Assembly (NCBI GenBank): GCA_963667005.1
Contig: OY762937.1
Span: forward strand, 372,001 to 436,000
Length of the DNA: 64,000 nucleotides
Reading direction: 5' to 3'
Source of the DNA: G963662605 sp963667005
GTDB lineage: Bacteria > Bacteroidota > Ignavibacteria > Ignavibacteriales > Ignavibacteriaceae
Made by a program: the position numbers and the translations under genes. The notes beneath the pieces are model-generated. The model was not told the DNA's origin, did no database searches, and worked only from the letters and a program-made list of their open reading frames with translations. This document shows positions 33,650 to 42,917 of this stretch, one piece after another (the first letter of the stretch is position 1; every line of letters starts with the position of its first letter).

Positions 33650-34228
33650 TTAGGATGACAATTTTTTCAGGCAAACACGCAAAAGGTTTTCAATAGACAT
33701 AGCCGGTTCTTCCTCAAGCGCTTCGCGCACCACTTTTTCCGCCGACTTTTGATTGTACCCCAAAGAAACCAACGCCGCGATTCCCTCACCTCTAACCGTA
33801 TACTGTCCATCGGTCTTTGAAGAAGTAACGCTGTCCATTTTTCCGCGTAACTCAAGAACAAGACGTTCGGCAATTTTTTTACCAACACCCGGAGCTGCTA
33901 CAAGCCGGCTGACATCACCGATTTGAATGGCAGTTTTAAGATCATCAGTCTTTATACCGGACTGAATGCTCAATGCAAGTTTTGGACCAATACCGTTAAC
34001 CGAAATCAGAAGTTCAAAAATCTCTTTATCAGCACCATTTGTAAATCCGAATAATGCAATCGCGTCTTCGCGCACGTGGGTATGAATGAAAAGCTCAACA
34101 ATTTCTTTCCCTTGAAGTTCTTCAAACGCAGCAATCGAAATTGCAACTTCATAACCTACGCCGTTAACATCTAAAATCACCTGCGTCGGTTTTGCGCTGA
34201 TAATTTTCCCTTTTAAATACCCGATCAT
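33650..34228 (-). CDS. ruvA: Holliday junction branch migration protein RuvA
   Basis: 192 residues. The N-terminal OB-fold starts MIGYLKGKIISA, two helix-hairpin-helix motifs follow (LISVNGIGPKLALSI and LVAAPGVGKKIAERLVLEL), and the C-terminal domain that contacts RuvB ends the protein. RuvA tetramers hold Holliday junctions. ruvB is not in the window. The start overlaps ruvC by 4 bp. Confidence 0.96.
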   Translation of the reverse strand: MIGYLKGKIISAKPTQVILDVNGVGYEVAISIAAFEELQGKEIVELFIHTHVREDAIALFGFTNGADKEIFELLISVNGIGPKLALSIQSGIKTDDLKTAIQIGDVSRLVAAPGVGKKIAERLVLELRGKMDSVTSSKTDGQYTVRGEGIAALVSLGYNQKSAEKVVREALEEEPAMSIENLLRVCLKKLSS

Positions 34229-34764
34229 TTTACAATGCGCTCCGGATTATTTTCCACAAATGATTTCCATGATTTTGATTTAGTGCCCGCCTGCTTAAAA
34301 CGGAACGAGTGGCATATTGCAACACCCAGGGCATCGGATTCATCCAGCTTCATCTCGGTATTACGGATTGCGAGAATGGTCTTAGCCATATACGCGACCT
34401 GCTCTTTTGATGCGGCGCCGTTTCCTGTTACTGCTTTTTTAATTTCGCGGGGTGAGTATTCGGTAACTTGTAATTGATGCTGTTTAGCAGCCACTATGGC
34501 AGCTCCACGGGCAAGTCCGATTTTTAATGCCGACTGAACGTTTTTTCCGTAAAAAGCAGTTTCAATTGCAAATTCATCCGGATGATGCGTTTTGATCATA
34601 TCCTTTAGGCGGGAACAAATAATTTCTAATTTATCGGGAATTGTCGCGACTGAACCAAGATTGATAACACCGGAAGCGACAAGGCGATATTTGCCTTTGT
34701 CATCTCTTTCTATTATTCCATATCCGCACTTAATTGTGCCGGGATCTACACCCAGTATCCTCAA
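34225..34764 (-). CDS. ruvC: Crossover junction endodeoxyribonuclease RuvC
   Basis: 179 residues. RuvC cuts Holliday junctions symmetrically. The catalytic acidic residues lie in LGVDPGTIKCGYG, FAIETAFYGKNVQSAL, and KLDESDALGVAICH. Length is normal. It sits between yebC (20 bp upstream) and ruvA (4 bp overlap), a common bacterial order. Confidence 0.96.
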   Translation of the reverse strand: MRILGVDPGTIKCGYGIIERDDKGKYRLVASGVINLGSVATIPDKLEIICSRLKDMIKTHHPDEFAIETAFYGKNVQSALKIGLARGAAIVAAKQHQLQVTEYSPREIKKAVTGNGAASKEQVAYMAKTILAIRNTEMKLDESDALGVAICHSFRFKQAGTKSKSWKSFVENNPERIVK

Positions 34765-34784
34765 GTTTTACCTTTGAGTTATTA

Positions 34785-35510
34785 TCAGTTCAGTTCCACT
34801 ATGGCATTGTGAAACACGTTCTGAACATCATCGTGATCTTCGAGTGCTTCAACAAGTTTATCAAATTTAATGGCATCTTCGCCGCCGACGTTGATCATGT
34901 TTTTTGCAACCCACTGCAATGAGGCATCTTCCATTGCAACCTGCTTCGCCAACAAAGCTTTTCGCACTGTTTCAAAATCTTCAACGCTGGTCTGCACAAT
35001 AAAATATCCTTCTTCAGATTGCAGATCATCGGCGCCTGCCTCCAGAATGATTTCCATCATATCATCTTCTGTTTTTCCTTCCGCAGGAATGGTGATGATT
35101 CCTTTACGATCAAACATCCAGAGCACCGCACCAGATTCGGCCATGTTTGCGGAGTTCTTGCTGAAAATGTGGCGGATTTCTGCAACAGTTCTGTTTTTGT
35201 TATCAGTAGCAACTTCTACAATTATTGCAGACCCGACAGGGCCGTAAACTTCATAAATTAATTCAACATATTGCTGTCCTTCAAGCTCGCCGGTTGCCTT
35301 CTTAATGGCGCGATCAATATTATCGGCGGGCATATTCTGAGCTTTGGCATTGTCGATCGCCAAGCGTAAACGTGGATTACCTGATGGGTCACCGCCGTCA
35401 CGTGCCGCGATAGTAATTTCTTTGATAAGGCGGGTAAACATCTTACCGCGTTTTGCATCTGTAACTGCTTTTTTTCTTTTGATTGTCGCCCATTTTGAAT
35501 GACCTGACAT
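34785..35510 (-). CDS. YebC/PmpR-family protein
   Basis: 241 residues from the ATG at 35508-35510, which has AGGAG five bases upstream; an in-frame GTG lies two codons earlier. MSGHSKWATIKRKKAVTDAKRGKMF is the family hallmark. Members act as DNA-binding regulators or as factors that help ribosomes through proline-rich stretches. The gene leads the yebC-ruvC-ruvA group. Confidence 0.94.
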   Translation of the reverse strand: MSGHSKWATIKRKKAVTDAKRGKMFTRLIKEITIAARDGGDPSGNPRLRLAIDNAKAQNMPADNIDRAIKKATGELEGQQYVELIYEVYGPVGSAIIVEVATDNKNRTVAEIRHIFSKNSANMAESGAVLWMFDRKGIITIPAEGKTEDDMMEIILEAGADDLQSEEGYFIVQTSVEDFETVRKALLAKQVAMEDASLQWVAKNMINVGGEDAIKFDKLVEALEDHDDVQNVFHNAIVELN

Positions 35511-35526
35511 AAACACTCCTGAAGGA

Positions 35527-37242
35527 TTAATTAAATTTTATATCCCGGATGCGTAATTGCGGGATACTTTTACCGTCTTTATTTTTCTTATCAATACTGA
35601 AAACCATGCTGAATGTCTTTTGACCGCCATTCATCTTTGCTGCACATTCACCGAAATTAAAACCGACAACATCAAAAACTTTTTCGCAGCCTTTTTGCCG
35701 CACATTGAACAACAGATGTCTGCCGCCGGCACCTGCTGCCCGCGCCATTCCTGAGCATTCAACATTCTCAGCCATAAAAACCGGCTTCATGTTCGCCGGG
35801 CCGAATGGAGCAAACTGATCAATAATCCGTATAAATTTTGGTGTAATTTCGGATAATTTAATGACGGAGTCAACCGAAACAATAGGATCAGCGATTTTTT
35901 GATCCATGTTTTTCTTAACAACCGCGTTAAACCGGACACGGAATTCATCAAGTTTATCAAGCTCAATTGCCAATCCGGCAGCAGCTTCGTGTCCGCCGTA
36001 ATGGACGAGCAGATCTTCACATTCCCGTAAAGCTTCGTATATATTAAAATTCGGGATGCTTCTTGCCGAGCCTTTGGCTACACCATCCGAAGTAGTAAGC
36101 ATGATGGTTGGTTTGTAGTACTTTTCCACGATACGTGAGGCGACAATACCGATAACTCCGGGATGCCAGTCATTATAATGAAGAATAATAGTTTTTTCCT
36201 CGTCAAAACGCTCATTCTTTTTAATGATGTCATCGGCATGATTCAGGGTTTCTTCATCAATTTTTTTTCGCTCAATATTATCATCTTCAAGCATGCGGGC
36301 TAACCTATTGGCTTCGGAACCGCTATTCGTAACCAACAATTCGACAGCTGTAGCAGCGTCACCCATTCTGCCTACCGCGTTGATACGGGGAGCGATGGTG
36401 AAGACGATTTGTCCGGATGACAATGTTCCCGGTTCAAGGCGGCTGATTTGAATCAACGCTTTAATTCCCGGCCTTGGAGAAATATTGACCTGATCAAGTC
36501 CCTCTTTAACCAGTATACGGTTTTCGTCAGTAAGAGGCACGATATCAGCGGCTCCTGCAAGCGCTACCAGATCAAGATACTGCAGCGGCAGGTTTCGTTT
36601 GCCGATTTTTTCAGCGACACCCTGTGCCAATTTAAACGCAACTCCGGCACCGGAAAGGTATTTAAAGGGATAATTACACCCGGGTTTTAAAGGATCGAGA
36701 ACTGCGTAAGCGGCTGGAAGAGTTTCTTTCGGCTGATGATGATCACAGATAATAACATCTATTCCGAATGAGTTCGCATAGTCTATTTCGGCAACTGCGG
36801 TAATACCGCAATCAACCGATATCAGCAATGTCGTTTTGATACTCTTCGCGTAGTCAACACCGAAAACCGAAATACCATAACCTTCTTCAAGACGCTTTGG
36901 TATGTAATAATCAACATTCGCTCCGAGTGATTTCAGAAACATGTACATCAAAGCGGTTGAACAGGTACCGTCAACGTCGTAATCGCCATACACAAGTATT
37001 TTTTCATTACACGTGATAGCATGAATTACCCGGTTGGTGGCTTCGGCCATACCGTTCATCAGGAATGGGTCGTGAAGGTCTTCAATGCTGGGACGAAAGA
37101 ATTTTTTTGCCTGCGCGAACGTTTTGATGTTGCGCATAACGAGAAGATTAGCAAGGATCTCAGAAATATTGAGGGAATCCGCAATGGATTTCACCTCAAC
37201 AGGATCCTGCGGCTCTTTTACTACCCACAGCTTGTTACTCAT
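35527..37242 (-). CDS. recJ: Single-stranded-DNA-specific exonuclease RecJ
   Basis: 571 residues. DHH-family motifs are in order: YGDYDVDGTCSTALMY, SVDCGITA, CDHHQPKETLP, and the DHHA1 motif VHYGGHEAAAGLAIE. These bind two metal ions for 5'-to-3' digestion of single-stranded DNA. The C-terminal OB-like domain is present. It is upstream of yebC by 16 bp, so recJ, yebC, ruvC and ruvA form a recombination and repair group behind rnpB. Confidence 0.95.
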   Translation of the reverse strand: MSNKLWVVKEPQDPVEVKSIADSLNISEILANLLVMRNIKTFAQAKKFFRPSIEDLHDPFLMNGMAEATNRVIHAITCNEKILVYGDYDVDGTCSTALMYMFLKSLGANVDYYIPKRLEEGYGISVFGVDYAKSIKTTLLISVDCGITAVAEIDYANSFGIDVIICDHHQPKETLPAAYAVLDPLKPGCNYPFKYLSGAGVAFKLAQGVAEKIGKRNLPLQYLDLVALAGAADIVPLTDENRILVKEGLDQVNISPRPGIKALIQISRLEPGTLSSGQIVFTIAPRINAVGRMGDAATAVELLVTNSGSEANRLARMLEDDNIERKKIDEETLNHADDIIKKNERFDEEKTIILHYNDWHPGVIGIVASRIVEKYYKPTIMLTTSDGVAKGSARSIPNFNIYEALRECEDLLVHYGGHEAAAGLAIELDKLDEFRVRFNAVVKKNMDQKIADPIVSVDSVIKLSEITPKFIRIIDQFAPFGPANMKPVFMAENVECSGMARAAGAGGRHLLFNVRQKGCEKVFDVVGFNFGECAAKMNGGQKTFSMVFSIDKKNKDGKSIPQLRIRDIKFN

Positions 37243-37269
37243 ATATAGTATAAATCATCAGGAGCGAAT

Positions 37270-37656
37270 ACACTGTCCGTTGCGTAAGCCGAATTTTGTA
37301 ATCCCAATGGGACGGCAATTATTTATCTCGGTCTTCAATTACTCAAAGACTCCAGCAGTCTACCCGAAGGCATGCGCAGCGAACAACTGCGATTATGGCG
37401 AGCCATAAAATCCTTCTGCTTGACCTTGCTCCAGATAGGGTTTGCCTGGCCATTACATTACTGCAACGCCGGTAGGCTCTTACCCTGCCATTTCACCCTT
37501 ACCCACCTTGCGGCGGGCGGTATTCTTTCTGTGGCACTTTCCGTAGCTATACGGTTACCCGCATAACCCCCGGGCGTTACCCGGTATCTTGTTCTGCGGA
37601 GTTCGGACTTTCCTCTATTCTACGTTGTAGAGTAGCAATTGCCTGAAACGAACAAA
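37270..37656 (-). ncRNA. rnpB: RNase P RNA, bacterial type A
   Basis: On the minus strand the 5' part contains the conserved GAGGAAAGTCCGAACTCC (37598-37615), later GGGTAAGGGTGAAATGGCAG and AGTGCCACAGAAAG. The 3' end pairs back with the start through the TTCGGCTTACG and related segment near 37285. These are the universally conserved parts of the catalytic RNA that trims the 5' end of tRNA precursors. The ends are estimated to within about 10 bases. The small frames on its other strand are not genes. Confidence 0.93.
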
Positions 37657-38001
37657 ATTTCGCTCTTTTTGATGATAATAACCTTACTTTATTTTATAAT
37701 TTTTTTATTTAATGAGGGAATATACGAAGATTTAGGAGAATTTTAGTGAATGCACCAACAAATCCACTTGCAATGGAAAGCCAAAATTATGGATAAAATT
37801 CACATATCTGCAATTTTGGACGGCAAAGCCATTTACAGAAAGCTTATAGGAATATGAAATCTGAGTTTATCAGCCAACTTGTGCAAAACTCTATAGGATA
37901 TCCGGAATAGACCTTGTGTACAAATCATTTAAGACTAATGGATAATGAACTACTTTATTTATAGTAAACTTAATCTTACAGTCGTCATATTAATTTGGCT
38001 A
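37657..38001. other. AT-rich intergenic region between rnpB and the KaiC/HD module
   Basis: 345 bp without a credible gene. It must hold the rnpB promoter near its left end, reading on the minus strand, and the 3' end of the KaiC-like transcription unit. No terminator hairpin, tRNA or attachment-site repeat was recognised. Confidence 0.4.
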
Positions 38002-39969
38002 TCAAGTAGGTTTTTTAAACCTATTCTGAATTTTTCTAATTTCTTCTTGAGCCTCCCGAACATTTTTTTTGCAATAGAGTATCTTTTTATTATCACTTTT
38101 AGGGTCGACATAAATCCAATGGGGTTGTCGAGAATAATGCTTTCCACTCACATTATCGATAATTAGACCTACGAGCTGTTCCTCTAGCACCTTACTCTCG
38201 CTTTCGTCTGAATCCGCCATGTTTTTTGATTGGTTCGGGTCTTGACTTTCACTTTTCGTCTTCGTGGGTTTTGACATTTTTTTTGTCAATTGCATGACAT
38301 CCGGATAATGGAATAGGTTTATCCGGTAATCGGCTCGTGCTGATAATGTGAAGTTTGTTTCTTGAATTACTTCGTCAAACTGATTTTCGACACCTATTGA
38401 TACGGTAACAAGATTATGAATGTTAAATAAATCCAGCAGCGACGGTAAGAAAAGTGGATCACGCTTAAGAAGTGGGAACCCTGTACATAATTCTGCAGAG
38501 TTACAAATGATAGCTGAAGTATAGGGACCGCTTGAGCCTTTCCCTCTTTTAACGTATCCCTTTTCCTCCTTCGTCAGAGTCCTCTCGATGACATCAAAAC
38601 ACTCCTCTGGAGTTAGTTGTCCGATCTTGAAAGAAAGTAAAGTTACATATAGCTGTGATTTTTTTAATTCATATTTTGAAATCCAGTATTTATCCCGCCA
38701 ATCATTGTCGCCATTATGCGTTAGTGAACTTGGTTTTGGAAATCTTCTAAACTTGCTATTGAATTTTGTCCATGCAATACCTTCAAAATTAAAATCATGA
38801 CTCCCTCCAAAATTAATTATCAGCGCGTGAGCATATTTTGATTCTTTTGATTCAAGATGCAACGATTTACGACCTACTGCCAAGTTAAGGCCGAGAGCCA
38901 ATTTATGAGTACCATTTGATCCTATAATGGCGATTGAAGCATTCTGTTTTATTGATTTCTTATTGATAATCAGACCAAGATCATCATCGAGTTGGTCATC
39001 AATGTAAAACTCGCATTCACTAACCCCATGTTCTGGAATTGTGCCAGTGCTCTCTCTTTCAGAAATACTTTTTCGATATTTATCCTTTGACTTTGTAAGG
39101 ACATAATAAATTGACGGGAATACAACTATACCGTGTTCTTCGCCTTTTTCTTGTTCAAGGGCTGACTGTGCATAGGTTCTTATTTTATAAAGGTGCTTCC
39201 CCGGTACTTGGCGACATACTCGAGATTTAATAATTTCTAAATAGTAAAATATATAATCGACACTTGAGGAGCGATAAAGCTGAATGGCGATATCGGACAA
39301 GAACTCTGCGGTTTGAGAGGTTAATTCATCTCCGCGATGTGACTGAGGAGTTGGTTTCTCAAGTGTAATTATCGCCGGAATTCTGTATTTGCGAAATAAC
39401 TGAAACAGGCGATAAATGTCACTTCTATCCATTATTCTACCAGAAAATGCATTTAAACAATCCACAAAAAAGACAGGTTGAAAGCCATGATTATTCTCGT
39501 TTGCCTGTTTCAAGGCATTGGACAATTCGCCCATTCTCTGCTCAAATACATCTTTGTCTTCTACGGCATGAATTGGTTTTTCCGAAAACTTACAAAAATG
39601 AATTTTTGACTTTTTCGATCTATCATTTTTTCTAGTATGTTCGGTGATTGATCCCTCATCAAAATAGATTGAAGCATTGTCCTTATCCTTACTAAACTTG
39701 AAATTTTCCGAAAGATTAATCAACGAGGCCGCCGATTGTTCCAAACTGTAATAATAAACGCGCCACGTACTTTCTTCTTCTTTGATTGCAGCATGAGCAA
39801 TTTGTAATGAAAGAGTTGTTTTGCCTGTCCCGGTATCGCCCTCAATGAGAATAATCGGCGTATCACTTACGGTATGAATTAGGAAGCCCCCCCCATAATT
39901 GTGGTAATCGGGCGATAATAATTCATCAAGATTTCCATTCCCGGTCTTTAAGAATTTGTATTTTTCCAT
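38002..39969 (-). CDS. KaiC/RAD55-like double-domain ATPase
   Basis: 655 residues, apparently soluble. The first RecA-like domain (about 1-290) has a Walker A P-loop GDTGTGKTT at 44-52, a KaiC-type SLEQ at 75-78 where KaiC has a catalytic Glu pair, and a Walker B strand VFFVD ending at Asp170. The second half (about 320-560) repeats the layout in degraded form: GSNGTHKL at 350-357 in place of the P-loop, and AIICNS near 486-491 in place of Walker B. The C-terminal 100 residues are charged and may be a separate small domain. It overlaps the HD-domain gene by 22 bp, so the two are translated together. The function is unknown, with a signalling or defence role inferred. Confidence 0.72.
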   Translation of the reverse strand: MEKYKFLKTGNGNLDELLSPDYHNYGGGFLIHTVSDTPIILIEGDTGTGKTTLSLQIAHAAIKEEESTWRVYYYSLEQSAASLINLSENFKFSKDKDNASIYFDEGSITEHTRKNDRSKKSKIHFCKFSEKPIHAVEDKDVFEQRMGELSNALKQANENNHGFQPVFFVDCLNAFSGRIMDRSDIYRLFQLFRKYRIPAIITLEKPTPQSHRGDELTSQTAEFLSDIAIQLYRSSSVDYIFYYLEIIKSRVCRQVPGKHLYKIRTYAQSALEQEKGEEHGIVVFPSIYYVLTKSKDKYRKSISERESTGTIPEHGVSECEFYIDDQLDDDLGLIINKKSIKQNASIAIIGSNGTHKLALGLNLAVGRKSLHLESKESKYAHALIINFGGSHDFNFEGIAWTKFNSKFRRFPKPSSLTHNGDNDWRDKYWISKYELKKSQLYVTLLSFKIGQLTPEECFDVIERTLTKEEKGYVKRGKGSSGPYTSAIICNSAELCTGFPLLKRDPLFLPSLLDLFNIHNLVTVSIGVENQFDEVIQETNFTLSARADYRINLFHYPDVMQLTKKMSKPTKTKSESQDPNQSKNMADSDESESKVLEEQLVGLIIDNVSGKHYSRQPHWIYVDPKSDNKKILYCKKNVREAQEEIRKIQNRFKKPT

Positions 39970-42647
39970 GTGACGACTCCCAAGTCTTTATAGATTTCTT
40001 TAATTTTTCCTTTTCCAATTTTGATGTGAATATGGTTGTCCTCGTGAAAATCAACCTGCCAATGTTCTGAAGCTAGATTTATTCTTTGTAGCAACCATTT
40101 TGAACGCTGATTGAGCTTTTCACCAGTTCTTGCCTCCAAGGCTTCCCACGTGAATTTTTCATGTCCGAGACTGCCAACAAATAAGGAAATTATTGCTTCA
40201 GTCAATTCTCGCACTTCTGCTTTTGGCTCTTTATTCGAATCTTGTATTTCAAATCTATATGATTCGAATAGCCCGTCTCTATTTTTCCAATCCGAGCGCG
40301 ACTTACCTATGGAGACATCCTTAACAATACCCTCTCTTGCGTCATACAAGCGCCTGAATAGGGCAAACAAAACACTATATGCTTCTTTCGAATTATTTCC
40401 AGAAGGGATTGTTATCGACTTTGTTTCCATCTTGAATTTCGATGCAAAGGTTCCAACAAGCTCTTTAATTAAAAAGTGAGCCATATTGTCTTCTTCAAAG
40501 AAGAAATAGCTAATGGCTGTTTTATGTTGGTCAATAAAGCTAAATACTTTATTGTCAATGGAGCGCTTATTGTTTAGCTTTCTTATTATGGGCTGATAAT
40601 GCTCAAGATATTTTTCTTTTTCCCTTAAATTTTCAACAGCCACATACTGCCTAAGCATTTGATACAAAATGTTGGAAATATGACTCTGCACATTCAACTT
40701 CTTTTTTCTTTCTGAGCGAATCTGTTCAAGCAACTCTCTGAACTTCTTAAGTTCTAATAAATCCCTAAAAATATCGAGTTTAATTTTATGATTTTTTTTA
40801 CAAGCCTTAAACAACATAGCTTGCTTATACTTATACCCTGGAGTGATAGTATCCGGTCGCTTCTTCATTTCGGTGACATAGTTTACCCAAGTAAATTTAG
40901 TCGCGCCCATCTTACTTGAATCAAGCGACTCATCCATGGCGTCACTTAAAATGTACACATCAGTGCTCGATATTGTATATTTAACCGCGAGAATACAGGC
41001 CTTTATTTCATCTTCACTTAATTCGTTAAATTTTTGGTCGGGAAATAATTGAAAAAATATCTCGATATCAAATCCAGGATCCGCAAAAAGCATCTTTTTT
41101 ATTTCCACAATAGTGGCTATGTCTGTTTTTGTATCATAAAGATCCTCGATTCCACATGCAAATTTTTCCTTAAAGCCTTTAACTAGTTGCACAAGTCGTT
41201 TAATTCCGGATTTTACTAAAATTCTATTTTTTTTAACCGGAAATTTACCTGTTTCAACAAGCCTAATTGCATGCTCTAGCTTTCCAAGTGGATCCGCACT
41301 CGAATTTATTAGCCCTTTTAATTTACTGATACCCAAAAAACCCTGCAGATATTTCTCGTAAGGCTGTCCAGGCACATCTAAAACATAGCCAACAAATGCG
41401 GCAATAAAACCATCTTCATTATAAAGATTTTTTTCATCTTCATTTCTAAATTGTGCGCACTTTGATTTCGTCTCTAAATATATTTGATATGCTAAATGAA
41501 CTTTACCCTGAAGAAGCAAAAAGTAACTTTTTTGAATATCCTTATTTCTCAATGAAACGTTGTAAAGTTCACCTTTTCTTACTTCGAAATTTACTTTAGC
41601 GCTATTTTTGACTTTTGCAATCCGTTCAATAAAATAGTACAGAATCACTGGAGCATATGGGTAGGTATATTCTCTTCTTGCATTTTCCAATGCAGAAACA
41701 AGTCTTTCTTTTGGCTTGTTCTCACAGCCAGGGGTCAACTCTGTTAGCAAATTGTTATTAAAATCAAAGAAAACGTTCCGATATTTCAAGTCATATTCGG
41801 ATAAAATACTTTTCCAGTTACGCAGTACTTTAGCTATATCACGTCGAGTATTGTTTAATATTTCTTGCTCACGACGCTTAATTGCAAATGAACTTTCCTT
41901 ATGTTCTACTCCCTCCCCGCTTATTTTTACCGGTGGAATATGGAGCAATATGCATTCACCTTCATAGCAAAATTCGACATCTTCAATAAACCTCCTAAAC
42001 CATTTCAGAAGCTCCTCGGAACGATCGCTGTTATGCTCTACAATAAAAGCTCTAATCGCTCTCTTCCAATGACTATCTGTTTCATCAGCAATCCTTAATA
42101 TTGCCGATAAAAGTGGAATTCTCAAAGTTCCATAAGGAAATAAAGACACCGAGCCATATTTCTTAAGTCTCAAACCAGGTGGGTTTTCAGTCCTTATTTT
42201 TCTTAAACCAGTGAATGGCTTTTCTTGTTCTATTTCAGGTTCATCTACTCCATGATAAAAAGCTATTAATGCGCAATACTCTGAAATTCGTTCATCAGGC
42301 AATCCCCATTCGGACCAATGACTAATAATAAGCTTGTAGCTGCTTATGTGATGATCCTTATTGCCTTCAATCCTTCCAATATCGTGCAAAAAAATCGAGG
42401 CTAAAAGCAAAAATATTTCGCCATCTGAAAAAGAATCTTTCATAAAATCAGGGACTATTCGGTTAGCATTTTCTTCGACACTACGTAGATGTGGGTATCC
42501 GGAATGTGATCCCCTATCAATGGATAACATTGGCACCCATAAATCCATGCCCCGTTTTTTAATTTCTTCCAGAGTAGACCACAGCGAGGGGTTTTTGTCT
42601 TTTAATAATTCGGAAAACGATTTTTTGAATGTAATTGCAGTAGCCAC
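39948..42647 (-). CDS. Large HD-domain protein paired with a KaiC-like ATPase
   Basis: 899 residues. The N-terminal 200 form an HD phosphohydrolase-like domain: His53 in GYPHLRSVEEN, His88-Asp89 in FLHDIGR, His99-His100, His132 in FYHGVDEP, and Asp188 in RIADETDS. This arrangement resembles HD domains found in prokaryotic conflict systems. The remaining roughly 700 residues are mainly alpha-helical with no motif I recognise, ending in a winged-helix-like segment (FTWEALEARTGEKLNQRSKW). HD domains commonly cut nucleotides or cyclic nucleotides, so metal-dependent hydrolysis is possible. The gene begins the two-gene unit and looks more AT-rich than its neighbours. Confidence 0.68.
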   Translation of the reverse strand: MATAITFKKSFSELLKDKNPSLWSTLEEIKKRGMDLWVPMLSIDRGSHSGYPHLRSVEENANRIVPDFMKDSFSDGEIFLLLASIFLHDIGRIEGNKDHHISSYKLIISHWSEWGLPDERISEYCALIAFYHGVDEPEIEQEKPFTGLRKIRTENPPGLRLKKYGSVSLFPYGTLRIPLLSAILRIADETDSHWKRAIRAFIVEHNSDRSEELLKWFRRFIEDVEFCYEGECILLHIPPVKISGEGVEHKESSFAIKRREQEILNNTRRDIAKVLRNWKSILSEYDLKYRNVFFDFNNNLLTELTPGCENKPKERLVSALENARREYTYPYAPVILYYFIERIAKVKNSAKVNFEVRKGELYNVSLRNKDIQKSYFLLLQGKVHLAYQIYLETKSKCAQFRNEDEKNLYNEDGFIAAFVGYVLDVPGQPYEKYLQGFLGISKLKGLINSSADPLGKLEHAIRLVETGKFPVKKNRILVKSGIKRLVQLVKGFKEKFACGIEDLYDTKTDIATIVEIKKMLFADPGFDIEIFFQLFPDQKFNELSEDEIKACILAVKYTISSTDVYILSDAMDESLDSSKMGATKFTWVNYVTEMKKRPDTITPGYKYKQAMLFKACKKNHKIKLDIFRDLLELKKFRELLEQIRSERKKKLNVQSHISNILYQMLRQYVAVENLREKEKYLEHYQPIIRKLNNKRSIDNKVFSFIDQHKTAISYFFFEEDNMAHFLIKELVGTFASKFKMETKSITIPSGNNSKEAYSVLFALFRRLYDAREGIVKDVSIGKSRSDWKNRDGLFESYRFEIQDSNKEPKAEVRELTEAIISLFVGSLGHEKFTWEALEARTGEKLNQRSKWLLQRINLASEHWQVDFHEDNHIHIKIGKGKIKEIYKDLGVVTWKNTNS

Positions 42648-42831
42648 ACTATGATTCCCTATAGTATTTTAAAATCTTAACTGGGTTAATTTAGATATGA
42701 CATCAAAGCAAAAACTAACAACAACGTAAGCCTATACATGTAACAACTTTATTAAAATACAGGGAATCTGTAAGTTTAACAAATTTGAAAAGCGTTTCTT
42801 TTGCAAAACAACTTCACTTTGTCCCGAAATA

Positions 42832-42865
42832 CAAAAAAAAGCCTGAAAGTGTGAGTTTCAGGCTT
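42832..42865 (-). terminator. Terminator of the dxs operon
   Basis: On the minus strand the stem AAGCCTGAAA / TTTCAGGCTT with loop CTCACAC is followed by eight or more T. It lies about 53 bp after the dxs stop. Confidence 0.88.
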
Positions 42866-42917
42866 CTCATTAAAGTAAAATTTCAGTAATCAAAGTAAAA
42901 TCGTGTGTCGCCGATTT

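Noticed and set aside
34870..35247. 125-codon plus-strand frame over the YebC gene
   Set aside because: Antisense to a well-conserved gene; no start site or domain.
37372..37566. Open frame of 64 codons on the plus strand
   Set aside because: It lies inside the RNase P RNA gene on its other strand, so it is not a protein gene.
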